In this document: piece by piece, positions 49,190 through 57,789 of the stretch | Numbering within the stretch: the first letter of the stretch is position 1 | How the letters are laid out: each line of letters begins with the position of its first letter | Assembly (NCBI RefSeq): GCF_023920225.1 | Contig: NZ_CP092587.1 | Coordinates: forward strand, 62,001 to 126,000 | Length of the DNA: 64,000 nucleotides | Direction: 5' to 3' | Source: Vibrio gazogenes | GTDB lineage: Bacteria; Pseudomonadota; Gammaproteobacteria; Enterobacterales; Vibrionaceae | Made by a program: the position numbers and the translations under genes | Notes under the pieces: model-generated | Told to the model about the DNA's origin: nothing | Databases searched by the model: none | What the model saw: the letters and a program-made list of their open reading frames with translations, nothing else

Positions 49190-50506
49190 TTAATGTTTTT
49201 GGGCGGCCATTTGCTCTTGCTGCGCGAGAATGATTTTCTCGTGGGCACGGAAAAAGGGGAGGTACAGACAATAGGAATTCACGAGCGCAAACAGCACCAT
49301 TAACACGTTGGCGATACTGCCATTTGCGGCCCATGTGGCACCGAGTGGGGCGGGAACGGTCCAAGGTAGCATCATGACGATTCGGTCCAGCACGCCAATC
49401 GATGTCAGATACCAAGCGATGGTGGCATTCAGTATCGGGACAAAAATGAAAGGGAGAATAAATACCGGATTCATGATAATCGGGAAACCGAACAAAATCG
49501 GTTCGTTAATATTAAAAATTGCAGGTAATAGCGCGACTTTCCCAACTGACTTCATGTGGTTGGAGCGGCTTTTCAACGCAAGATATACCAACGGTAGTGT
49601 TGAACCGACGCCACCGATGAGGAGGAAAAAATCCCAGAATGACGCTGTATAAATATGCGGTGGAATTTGGACACCCGTTTCAATGGCGGCTTGATTGGCG
49701 AGCAGGTTCGTCATCCAGAAAGGATTCATGATACTGGTGATAATGATTGAACCGTGGATTCCGACAAACCACAACAGCTGACAAACCAGAATCGAAATAA
49801 TCACCGCGGCCAGACTGTCGGAGGCAAGAATGAGTGGCTTGAACAGTGTTTCAATCAGGTGGGGGAAATGCACACCAGCGTAATGTTTCAGAATGAGATC
49901 AAATAGCGATAATGTCAGGAAGACAACAAAGATCGGAATCAGTAATTTAAACCCTTGCGCAGTAATCAGCGGTACGTCATCAGGCATATGGATGTACCAA
50001 CCTTTCTTGATAAACATATTAATGACTTCAATGGCATAGATACCCGCGACGAGCGCCGTAAAAATACCACCGCCACCCAGATAGTAAAGTTCTTGGGTAT
50101 TTAGTGTTGAAAACCCCGACAGCATCAGAAAAGCGAGGCAACCTGTTAATCCGGATAAACGTTCCGGAAGACGGTATTGTTTTGCCAGACTGGCGGAGAT
50201 ACCAAATGAGATAATCATTGCAACCAGCCCCAGTGTGATTTGGTACATGGGCAGAATGACGGGTTGTAAACTGCGACTGAGCGATTCCCACCACAATGCG
50301 ATCAATGAGGTTTCGCCCATCGATAGGGCAGAGGTAAGCGGAAAAACCAGAGGTACAAAAATGCAACCAATAAAGACAAAAGGCATCGAGATCTGAAAAC
50401 CGTCGCGTAATGCGATCAGATGGGGGCTCTGGCTTAACTTCCTTGCATATGGTGAAAAATAATGATCAAGTGTGTCCGCGAACAGTCTGGTAACGGAATG
50501 ATTCAT
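49190..50506 (-). CDS. PTS EIIC component, lactose/cellobiose family (copy 1)
   Basis: A 438-residue membrane permease with about ten hydrophobic segments. Markers: LRDGFQISMPFVFIGCIF near the N-terminus, WFVGIHGSIIITSIMNPFWMTN and NINEPILFGFPIIMNPVFILPF. These are shared almost block for block with the EIIC at 51266. It has no EIIA or EIIB of its own and must rely on those encoded at 50926 and 54099. It is divergent from the main operon, with operator-like sites in between. Confidence 0.9.
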   Translation of the reverse strand: MNHSVTRLFADTLDHYFSPYARKLSQSPHLIALRDGFQISMPFVFIGCIFVPLVFPLTSALSMGETSLIALWWESLSRSLQPVILPMYQITLGLVAMIISFGISASLAKQYRLPERLSGLTGCLAFLMLSGFSTLNTQELYYLGGGGIFTALVAGIYAIEVINMFIKKGWYIHMPDDVPLITAQGFKLLIPIFVVFLTLSLFDLILKHYAGVHFPHLIETLFKPLILASDSLAAVIISILVCQLLWFVGIHGSIIITSIMNPFWMTNLLANQAAIETGVQIPPHIYTASFWDFFLLIGGVGSTLPLVYLALKSRSNHMKSVGKVALLPAIFNINEPILFGFPIIMNPVFILPFIFVPILNATIAWYLTSIGVLDRIVMMLPWTVPAPLGATWAANGSIANVLMVLFALVNSYCLYLPFFRAHEKIILAQQEQMAAQKH

Positions 50507-50533
50507 GGCGATCCTTGTCCTGGATGAGTGATT

Positions 50534-50552
50534 TTGGAAACCGATTGTCCAA
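50534..50552. promoter_or_regulatory. Imperfect LacI-type operator just upstream of the divergent EIIC gene
   Basis: TTGGAAACCGATTGTCCAA resembles the TTGGAAACCGGTTTCCAA core, but the right half is altered and one base longer. It ends about 30 bp before the start codon at 50506, a good place for repression of that gene. Confidence 0.5.
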
Positions 50553-50755
50553 CCTGCTATTCTTTCATAAACAACGATTTATAAATAAAGATTAGATCAC
50601 ACCTTCATACGGTGATATTGCCTTTTACTGTGGTAAAAACAGTCGGCAAAATCAGTGCCTTTCTTTCAATCAGCATAACCATGAATCGATGAATCTGTTT
50701 GATAGATCATAGAATCATACTCGCTTGTGACCGTTTTAATGATCAATTTCACATT

Positions 50756-50801
50756 CCCACGGATTGCACTTGGAAACCGGTTTCCAAGTGCAATCCGTGG
50801 G
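50756..50801. promoter_or_regulatory. LacI-type operator inside a perfect 46 bp palindrome
   Basis: Read from the centre outwards, the arms GGTTTCCAAGTGCAATCC, then GTGGG, match base for base on both strands, 23 bp each and without a mismatch. The inner core is the TTGGAAACCGGTTTCCAA operator. It lies 125 bp before the EIIB start and 250 bp from the divergent EIIC gene. Beyond the operator core the extra symmetry is not needed for a LacI dimer, so it may bind two proteins or form a cruciform or RNA hairpin. Confidence 0.8.
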
Positions 50802-50925
50802 CGCATACTTTCAGTGTCTAAACAGATAATCGCCTAAACAAATCAATCAGTGTCTAAACGAATCAATGCTTAAGCGAAATCATCGTTGAAGCAAATATAT
50901 TGAAACGAAGTAAGGAGTATCGGTT

Positions 50926-51240
50926 ATGAAAAAGATCATGCTGTGTTGCTCAGCAGGAATGTCAACCTCGTTGCTGGTGAAGAAAATGGAAGCCGCAGCA
51001 AAAGAGCGTGGCATTGATGTTGAGATAAAGGCATATGGTACCTCGGAGTTCAGTGATCAGGTTGGCAAGTATCAAGTGGTTTTACTGGGCCCTCAGGTTA
51101 AGTACATGCAACAGGATTTACAAAAGAAAGCCGACAAATATGGTATCAAAGTCGAGCCTATCAATATGATGGATTATGGGATGCAAAATGGAGACAAAGT
51201 GCTTGATTTTGCAATAGAACTGATAGGCGAGTGCGTTTGA
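50926..51240 (+). CDS. PTS EIIB component, lactose/cellobiose family
   Basis: A 104-residue cytoplasmic phosphocarrier. The phosphorylated Cys is in MLCCSAGMSTSLLVKKM (Cys8, before SAGMSTS). It takes phosphate from EIIA (54099) and passes it to the incoming sugar bound by EIIC. Shine-Dalgarno AAGGAG lies before the ATG. It is the first gene of the operon EIIB-EIIC-glucosidase-EIIA-regulator. Confidence 0.95.
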   Translation: MKKIMLCCSAGMSTSLLVKKMEAAAKERGIDVEIKAYGTSEFSDQVGKYQVVLLGPQVKYMQQDLQKKADKYGIKVEPINMMDYGMQNGDKVLDFAIELIGECV

Positions 51241-51265
51241 GAAAAATTAAGAACAGGACATCAAA

Positions 51266-52594
51266 ATGAGTACTCTATACGACCATGTGGTCAATGCAAT
51301 TGAACAAAAACTAACACCAATAGCGGTCAAAGTTGGTCAACAAAAATATCTCACCTCGATCAGGGACGGTTTTATTGCGGCATTGCCGTTCATGATTGTC
51401 GGATCATTCATGCTCGTGTTTATTTTTCCACCGTTTCCCGCGGATACAACATGGGGCTTTGCCCGGGCATGGCTGGACTTTTCCACCGAATACCGCGATC
51501 AACTCATGTTACCTTTCAATCTGAGCATGGGGATTATGACCGTTTTCATATCGGTCGGGATTGGATCCAGCCTGGCCAAGCATCACGAGCTTGATCCGAT
51601 GACAACCGGCCTGCTGGCATTAATGGCATTTATGCTGGTTGCGGCGCCATTAAAAGACGGTTCGATATCGATGCAATACTTGTCAGGACAGGGGATCTTC
51701 ACTTCAATCCTGACCGCGATTTATGCGACCGAAGTGTATGCTTTCCTGAAGCGTCACCATGTGACGATTAAACTTCCTCCCGAAGTTCCGACAGGCGTTT
51801 CTCGCTCGTTTGAAATCCTCATCCCGGTTTTATTCATCATTCTGACGTTGTATCCACTCAACTTATTGATTGAATCACAAACCGGTATGATTTTACCTCA
51901 AGCGATCATGACATTACTTGAACCGTTAGTGTCTGCTTCCGACTCATTAGCCGCAGTATTACTTGCCGTCTTTATTTGTCAGCTCCTTTGGTTTGCTGGG
52001 ATTCATGGGGCGTTAATCGTTACAGGGATCATGAACCCATTCTGGATGACCAATCTGTCTGAAAACCAAGTAGCGATGGCCGCAGGTGAAGCGCTGCCTC
52101 ATATTTTCCTACAGGGTTTTTGGGATCACTACTTATTGATCGGTGGTGTGGGGTCAACTTTACCACTGGCATTTTTACTGCTGAGATCAAAAGCGGTTCA
52201 CTTAAGAACGATTGGGAAAATGGGTATAGTCCCCGGCTTCTTTAATATCAATGAACCGATTTTATTCGGGGCTCCGATTATCATGAACCCGATCTTTTTC
52301 CTACCATTCATATTGATTCCGATGATTAATGCGGTGTTTGCGTGGTTTGCGGTGGACCTCGGTCTTGTTGCAAAAGTGGTCTCACTGACGCCATGGACAA
52401 CACCTGGCCCAATCGGGGCATCATGGGCCGCCAACTGGGCCGTTAGTCCGGTAATTCTGTCTCTATTGTGTATGTGTTCTGCTGCGCTGATGTATCTGCC
52501 TTTCCTGAAAGCTTATGAGAAACAGCTATTAGACAAAGAAGCAACCGAAGCGGAGAAGAAAGAAGCCGAGCATCCACAAGGCGTCACCGTTTAA
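51266..52594 (+). CDS. PTS EIIC component, lactose/cellobiose family (copy 2)
   Basis: A 442-residue permease, 25 bp after EIIB. Markers: SIRDGFIAALPFMIVGSFM, WFAGIHGALIVTGIMNPFWMTN, FNINEPILFGAPIIMNPIFFLPF. A charged C-terminal tail (EKKEAEHPQGVTV) follows the last helix. It imports the disaccharide while it is phosphorylated. It is clearly a paralogue of the divergent EIIC at 49190; the two could differ in sugar preference. Confidence 0.94.
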   Translation: MSTLYDHVVNAIEQKLTPIAVKVGQQKYLTSIRDGFIAALPFMIVGSFMLVFIFPPFPADTTWGFARAWLDFSTEYRDQLMLPFNLSMGIMTVFISVGIGSSLAKHHELDPMTTGLLALMAFMLVAAPLKDGSISMQYLSGQGIFTSILTAIYATEVYAFLKRHHVTIKLPPEVPTGVSRSFEILIPVLFIILTLYPLNLLIESQTGMILPQAIMTLLEPLVSASDSLAAVLLAVFICQLLWFAGIHGALIVTGIMNPFWMTNLSENQVAMAAGEALPHIFLQGFWDHYLLIGGVGSTLPLAFLLLRSKAVHLRTIGKMGIVPGFFNINEPILFGAPIIMNPIFFLPFILIPMINAVFAWFAVDLGLVAKVVSLTPWTTPGPIGASWAANWAVSPVILSLLCMCSAALMYLPFLKAYEKQLLDKEATEAEKKEAEHPQGVTV

Positions 52595-52673
52595 TCGTGT
52601 GGTGCAACGTCAATCAACAAGATAAGAGATATACAGTGCGGGCAGAGCAACTGCCCGCTGATGGAGAACAAAT

Positions 52674-54059
52674 ATGAAGTATCAATTTCCGCAGCATTTC
52701 TATTGGGGAAGTGCAGCCTCAGCGACACAAACTGAAGGTGCGGCCTTTTCTGGCGGAAAAGGGGAAAATATCTGGGATCACTGGTACAAATCTGAACCGA
52801 ATCGCTTTCATCAAGGGGTTTCTGCGACAGATGCGTCAACGTTTTATGAGCATTTCCGTTCAGATATTCAATTGATGAAAGACATCAAGCATAACAGCTT
52901 CCGGACCTCAATTTCGTGGGCTCGTTTGATCCCTGACGGGACTGGTGACGTCAATCCTGAAGCGGTTGATTTTTACAATCAAGTGATCGACACACTGATA
53001 GAACAAGGGATCGAACCATTTATCTGTCTGTTTCATTTCGATATGCCGATGAAGATGCAGGCAATCGGCGGTTTTGAGAATCGTCGCGTATTACAAGCCT
53101 ATGCCGATTATGCCGAAACCTGTTTTCGTCTGTTCGGTGATCGGGTGAAGCACTGGTTTACATTTAATGAGCCGATTGTGCCGGTTGAAGGTGGTTACTT
53201 GTACGATTTCCATTATCCGAATGTGTTGGATTTTCGTCGTGCTGCAACTGTGGCCTATCATACCGTATTGGCGCATGCGATGGCCGTGAGCAAGTATCAC
53301 GACCTGAAGCTGAGCGGACGGATTGGCATCGTGCTTAATCTGACACCGTCCTATCCACGTTCGCAACATCAGGCGGATCTGGAAGCTGCCAATATTTGTG
53401 ATTTGATGTTTAACCGAAGCTTCCTTGACCCGGTGATTCGGGGAGAATATCCACAGCAACTCGTGACCTTACTCAAGCAGTACGGGCAACTACCTGATAT
53501 CCATGATGGTGATTGTGACCTGATTGCCAAAGGTAAAATCGACCTACTGGGGATTAACTACTATCAACCAAGAAGAGTGAAAGCGCGGTTGAGTGCGGTG
53601 AATCCTAACGCGCCTTTTGTACCGGAGTGGTTCTTTGAGCCTTATGAAATGCCCGGCCGCAAAATGAATCCGCATCGGGGGTGGGAAATTTATGAGAAAG
53701 GTATTTATGACATCCTGACTAATCTACGGGAACACTACGGCAACATTCCTTGCTATATCTCAGAAAATGGCATGGGTGTCGAAGGTGAAGAAAAATTCCT
53801 CAAAGATGGACAGATTCAGGACGACTATCGCATTGATTTTATTCGTGAACATCTGAAATGGATACATCGGGCAATTGAAGAAGGCTCTGCGTGTTTCGGG
53901 TATCACCTCTGGACCTTTATCGATAACTGGTCTTGGTGCAACGCTTATAAAAATCGGTATGGGTTTTACCGACTGGATTTGGCAACCCAGCAACGCAGCC
54001 TGAAAAAAAGTGGTGAATGGTTTGCTCAGGTGTCGGAAGGTAATGGATTTGATGATTGA
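52674..54059 (+). CDS. 6-phospho-beta-glucosidase, GH1 family
   Basis: A 461-residue GH1 enzyme. The start FPQHFYWGSAASATQTEG is the family signature; the acid/base Glu is in WFTFNEPIVP (about residue 165), and the nucleophile Glu in CYISENGMG (about residue 363). It hydrolyses the phosphorylated beta-glucoside delivered by the PTS to glucose 6-phosphate and the aglycone or sugar. Its place between EIIC and EIIA supports a phosphosugar substrate. ATG follows GGAGAACAAAT. Confidence 0.93.
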   Translation: MKYQFPQHFYWGSAASATQTEGAAFSGGKGENIWDHWYKSEPNRFHQGVSATDASTFYEHFRSDIQLMKDIKHNSFRTSISWARLIPDGTGDVNPEAVDFYNQVIDTLIEQGIEPFICLFHFDMPMKMQAIGGFENRRVLQAYADYAETCFRLFGDRVKHWFTFNEPIVPVEGGYLYDFHYPNVLDFRRAATVAYHTVLAHAMAVSKYHDLKLSGRIGIVLNLTPSYPRSQHQADLEAANICDLMFNRSFLDPVIRGEYPQQLVTLLKQYGQLPDIHDGDCDLIAKGKIDLLGINYYQPRRVKARLSAVNPNAPFVPEWFFEPYEMPGRKMNPHRGWEIYEKGIYDILTNLREHYGNIPCYISENGMGVEGEEKFLKDGQIQDDYRIDFIREHLKWIHRAIEEGSACFGYHLWTFIDNWSWCNAYKNRYGFYRLDLATQQRSLKKSGEWFAQVSEGNGFDD

Positions 54060-54098
54060 AGTGCCGTATGCAAGGAGCGCGGTAAATAGGAGTTTAGC

Positions 54099-54407
54099 AT
54101 GGATCTAGAAGAACAAGTCATGGGAATTATTGTCAATGCCGGACAATCCCGGAGTCTCTGTTATGAAGCGCTACGCAGTGCCAAAAGCGGAGATTTTGAA
54201 CAGGCAGATATGTTGTTACATCAGGCGAGTGAATTCGCAAGTCTCGCCCATCGTGTTCAGACGCAGCTGATTGAAGCGGATGAAGGCGAAGGTAAAACAC
54301 CGATGACACTCATTATGGTTCATGCACAGGACCATTTGATGACATCGATGCTCGCCAAGGAACTGGTCGTTGAATTGATCGACGTATATCGGCGGATTGC
54401 ACAGTGA
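54099..54407 (+). CDS. PTS EIIA component, lactose/cellobiose family
   Basis: A 102-residue, all-helical phosphocarrier. The active His is in LIMVHAQDHLMTS (His75, followed by the Asp78 typical of the site). It forms a trimer in the family. It completes the PTS with the EIIB at 50926. The gene starts 39 bp after the glucosidase. Confidence 0.94.
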   Translation: MDLEEQVMGIIVNAGQSRSLCYEALRSAKSGDFEQADMLLHQASEFASLAHRVQTQLIEADEGEGKTPMTLIMVHAQDHLMTSMLAKELVVELIDVYRRIAQ

Positions 54408-54436
54408 ATCACTTGCCTTGATTCGGGTGATACGTT

Positions 54437-54463
54437 CAATCCGGTGATAAAATCACCGGATTG
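54437..54463 (+). terminator. Perfect stem-loop between EIIA and the regulator gene
   Basis: CAATCCGGTGA and TCACCGGATTG pair around TAAAA. Only a short T stretch follows (TTGTT), so termination is probably partial or the hairpin protects the mRNA 3' end. Confidence 0.55.
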
Positions 54464-54527
54464 TTCGCGTTAATTATTGTGCAGTCCTCTTGTTAAATAT
54501 GTCTTCAAAGGTAAAATGAAAACAGAC

Positions 54528-54541
54528 GGGAACCGTTTTCC
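54528..54541. promoter_or_regulatory. LacI-type operator-like site upstream of the regulator gene
   Basis: GGGAACCGTTTTCC matches the GGAAACCGGTTTCC core with a shifted base or two. It lies about 45 bp before the regulator start, suggesting autoregulation. Confidence 0.5.
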
Positions 54542-54586
54542 ATCCTGAATGTTCCCTTTGATTGACCTTGGTTAAATAGGATTGTC

Positions 54587-55546
54587 ATGGTTACTATCAC
54601 TGATGTCTCTCGGTTGGCAAATGTCTCAAAAGCGACGGTTTCTCGCGTAATGAGTGGCAGCCGGGGAGTGAAACAAGAAAGCCGCGAAGCTGTGCTCAGA
54701 GCGGCGGAAGAGCTTAACTATCGCCCTAATATCATGGCGCAGAGCCTTGCGACCCAAAAGTCTGACTATATTGGTGTCGTTTTAACGAGCTCAGATACGG
54801 GTCAAGTGTCTACTTTTTTGCCATTGCTATGCGATGCACTTAAGCAAAGAGATAAGCGGATGTTGGTCAGTTTTGCCGATACACCGGAAGAATCTCACCG
54901 CGTGATGGAATCGTGGGGGCATGGACAGTGTGATGCGATTATCACCTTCGGTGGTGATATTCCGGCTTCAGCGCTCGACAAGACGATTGCAGTTGATAGT
55001 TATGTGCATGACAACTGTCGTTCTATCAGTTACGACTATCGTTTTGCTTGTGAGAGTGCCTGCCGTTATCTTTCCAGCCAGGGGCATACATCCGTTGCGA
55101 TTTTGCTCGATGGTCAGAATTACGCGTCTCAGCAAGTGCTTGAGGGGTATAAAATCGCCATGCAGAATATGTCGATCCCGATTAACCGGCAACTGATTGT
55201 CAGCGCTGATGAAAGTGCAGAGTTGGCGATGATGAACCTCGTCAACAGTTATTCATCATTTACGTCACTGATTGTAATGAAAGATAGCCATGCCGCTGTC
55301 GCAATGAAACTGCTGCAAGACTTTAACCTGTCTACACCACAAGATGTTTCGATTCTCTCTCTGGAAGACTCATCACTGGCCAAGCAGCTAACCCCGTCAC
55401 TGACGTGTATCAGTTATCCGTCTGAACGATTGATCGCTGTACTGATGAAAGAACTAGATAACTTCCTCGAACGTCATCCGTCAGAGAATAAGTCAAGTAT
55501 TCAGGGTAATCTAGTGGTGCGAGACTCAGTGGTGAATCGCAACTGA
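54587..55546 (+). CDS. LacI-family repressor of the beta-glucoside PTS genes
   Basis: A 319-residue regulator. N-terminal helix-turn-helix TITDVSRLANVSKATVSRVM (residues 3-22) with the hinge helix region NYRPNIMAQSLA (about 46-57), followed by a periplasmic-binding-type effector domain. It probably binds the GGAAACCGGTTTCC sites at 47549, 50534, 50768 and 54528. The effector is likely the phosphorylated or free beta-glucoside. It is somewhat short for the family (usually 330-340). It resembles AscG-type regulators. Confidence 0.9.
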   Translation: MVTITDVSRLANVSKATVSRVMSGSRGVKQESREAVLRAAEELNYRPNIMAQSLATQKSDYIGVVLTSSDTGQVSTFLPLLCDALKQRDKRMLVSFADTPEESHRVMESWGHGQCDAIITFGGDIPASALDKTIAVDSYVHDNCRSISYDYRFACESACRYLSSQGHTSVAILLDGQNYASQQVLEGYKIAMQNMSIPINRQLIVSADESAELAMMNLVNSYSSFTSLIVMKDSHAAVAMKLLQDFNLSTPQDVSILSLEDSSLAKQLTPSLTCISYPSERLIAVLMKELDNFLERHPSENKSSIQGNLVVRDSVVNRN

Positions 55547-55642
55547 TATTGGTTTTGATCGATAACCTTTTTTACATGTCCCCCTCTGCGCCACTGAATC
55601 AAACGGATTCAACAGGCTCGGGGGGATTGGGATATCACGATT

Positions 55643-56358
55643 CATCAAAGGGCTAATTTTTATTTTTTTATCAATAACAATAAGTTATTTCTGGACGTAT
55701 CTATATAAATGATAATTATCTCATTGACTTCAATAGATAATTTGAATAATCATAGTTGCTTGGTTTCATATATTGTATGCACTTCTATTTTTATCACGTT
55801 TAATATGACTCATGAATCAATCTAATTGCCGCAGTCAGCGTTATTTTCTGATGGGAAAACTCGAATATAATGAATGTGACTTTGATAGAGAGTAAGGTTC
55901 AATCTTACCAAGCCGTAACTTCCACAACTGTTCGTATCGAGTTGTCTAACTCCCACAACTGTTCGTATCGAGTTATCTAACTCCCAGACGGTGATTCTGA
56001 GACTGTCGGAGTCGTGGGTATTGAATCAAGGTGACTCGATCGCCATTGCTGGATTTCAGGATCCCCAAAGTAACGTATTGATAGGCTATGGCTATATCAA
56101 TCTGTCACAAGATGTAAAATCAATTGCGCGTAGTCATGGGGGGCCTTTTTTCTTCTTCGGCGCACTGCTGAGCATCATCACATTGGGTATAGTTGTATTT
56201 ATTTTCTCCGCAGAAAGAATGATCGCGTTTTCTGACATTGTGACCATGCTTCCTCTTGTTGTCGTATTACTGTTTTCCGGTTTCTTTATTTGGATTGGTA
56301 TCAAAGCCAAACGAAAAGAACGATGCGTGAAGAGAATGCTGAAGCAAGTGGAAATGAA
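55643..56358. repeat. Long direct repeat, left copy (about 0.7 kb)
   Basis: It begins CATCAAAGGGCTAATTTTTA and runs to GTGGAAATGAA. The same sequence recurs in the same orientation at 62017-62701 with few differences. The left copy is 716 bp and the right 685 bp; the 31 bp difference equals one internal tandem duplication. The two copies enclose 5.66 kb containing the alpha-glucoside genes. Sequence outside the copies is unrelated. Confidence 0.9.
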
Positions 56359-56398
56359 TAACAGCCATGAATCACGAAGACTTGAGCAGAGTATTTAA
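55870..56398 (+). pseudogene. Broken copy of the small membrane-protein gene
   Basis: It starts with the same 25 codons as the intact gene at 62244 (MNVTLIESKVQSYQAVTS...). Then an exact tandem duplication of 31 bp (second unit 55950-55980, one base changed) shifts the frame and brings a TAA at once. The remaining frame from 55991 would give 135 residues with both membrane helices. Its 3' end differs from the intact copy (EMNNSHESRRLEQSI), so the repeats diverge exactly here. Confidence 0.85.
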
Positions 56399-56534
56399 TC
56401 TGCGTTGAAGCGCTAAGAAGGTTGTTTCGTTATATGGTTGTAATCCTCTCCCCCGAAAAAAGTTAAGATGACTTTTTGCAATTCTGTTGTTGTAGATGCG
56501 CAATAAAAGAGAGGACTATTGGGTCATGTCTGAA

Positions 56535-57665
56535 TTAGTACAGTTGATACATACGAGCAATATTTTCAGCTAAGTTCGTCAAATTAGTTTCGGCTTCTGC
56601 AAAAGCATCATCTAAGTTCATCGCTCTGGGTACACAGGTGAATACTGCATCGATACCACTATCATAAACGGATTGGTAGCCATCATTTGTACAACCAGCC
56701 ACTGCAATCACCGGGATATCATGTTTCTTCGCTAACTTAGCAACACCGACTGGAGCTTTCCCATGAATAGTTTGTTTATCTATTTTTCCTTCACCGGTAA
56801 TGACTAAATCTGCGTCTAAAAGTTGATCTTCTAATTCAACAATCTGCAGAACTAACTCAACTCCTGGCTTTAATTGAGCATGAGTATAACCCAGCCAAGC
56901 TGCTCCCATTCCACCTGCGGCACCAGCTCCTTTGGCATTGATTACAGGTCTTACACTAGTTTTCTCTGTCACTTTTCCAAATTGGAGTAATGCCTTATCA
57001 AGAATAGCAATATCCTCACTTGTGGCTCCTTTTTGAGGGCCGAAAAAAGCTGCTGCTCCCATATCTCCACACAGTGGATTGTCCACATCACACGCTACTA
57101 AAATCTCGCATTGAGATAACCGAGAATCTAATTTAGAAACGTCTATCTGATGGACTTTAAGTAGTGCTTCACCACAAGGTGTTATCTGTTCGCCCTCTAT
57201 ATCTAAAAACTTCCCCCCCAAAGCAGCCAACATACCACTGCCGCCATCGGTTGTTGCCGTTCCACCAAGGCCAATAATTAAGCGGTTTACTCCCAAATCC
57301 AGTGCATTAAGTATTAATTGCCCGACGCCATAGCTTGAAGTGTATTTGGTATCACGTTGATCGAGCGGTATTCGGTGTAAACCACATGCTTCGGCAACTT
57401 CAATCACCGCCGTTGTACTATCACCAAGAACGCCATAACATGCTTGAATTGGGTTGCCTCTTGGGTCTCTAACTTCTGTATAAACTTTTTTTCCACCAGT
57501 TGCATCGATCAATGCCTGCACGGTACCTTCACCACCATCTGCAATGGGTACAGATACATATTCAGCATCAGGCCAAACCCTTGCTAAACCAGTTTTAATT
57601 GCTTGACTCACTTCAAGAGCTGTCAAACTCTCTTTAAAAGAGTCTGGTGCTATGACTATCTTCAC
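56535..57665 (-). CDS. Glycerate 2-kinase (GlxK/GarK family)
   Basis: A 376-residue kinase with the family opening VKIVIAPDSFKESLTALEVSQAI and GLGGTATTDGGSGML (substrate/ATP site), and VITGEGKIDKQTIHGKAP late in the protein. It phosphorylates glycerate, normally from glycolate, glucarate or galactarate breakdown. The GTG start at 57665 has AGGAAG upstream and gives the normal length; the frame stays open to 57827 but those residues look unlike the family. It is the last gene of the alpha-glucoside group; the metabolic link is unclear. Confidence 0.85.
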   Translation of the reverse strand: MKIVIAPDSFKESLTALEVSQAIKTGLARVWPDAEYVSVPIADGGEGTVQALIDATGGKKVYTEVRDPRGNPIQACYGVLGDSTTAVIEVAEACGLHRIPLDQRDTKYTSSYGVGQLILNALDLGVNRLIIGLGGTATTDGGSGMLAALGGKFLDIEGEQITPCGEALLKVHQIDVSKLDSRLSQCEILVACDVDNPLCGDMGAAAFFGPQKGATSEDIAILDKALLQFGKVTEKTSVRPVINAKGAGAAGGMGAAWLGYTHAQLKPGVELVLQIVELEDQLLDADLVITGEGKIDKQTIHGKAPVGVAKLAKKHDIPVIAVAGCTNDGYQSVYDSGIDAVFTCVPRAMNLDDAFAEAETNLTNLAENIARMYQLY

Positions 57666-57691
57666 ATTACTTCCTATGTGTATTCTTAATA

Positions 57692-57724
57692 AGAATCCCC
57701 AAGCTACTTTCGTAACTTGGGAAT
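57692..57724 (-). terminator. Weak stem-loop between GH4 gene and glycerate kinase gene
   Basis: CCCCAAGCTAC and GTAACTTGGG pair with a bulge around TTTC. On the minus strand the tail is GATTCTTATT, so termination is probably incomplete. Confidence 0.4.
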
Positions 57725-57789
57725 TGGAGCTCTCGGAGTAAACTTTAGGGGGCGTTACTCTAATAGTTACAAAAGTTTTTAATGACTGC

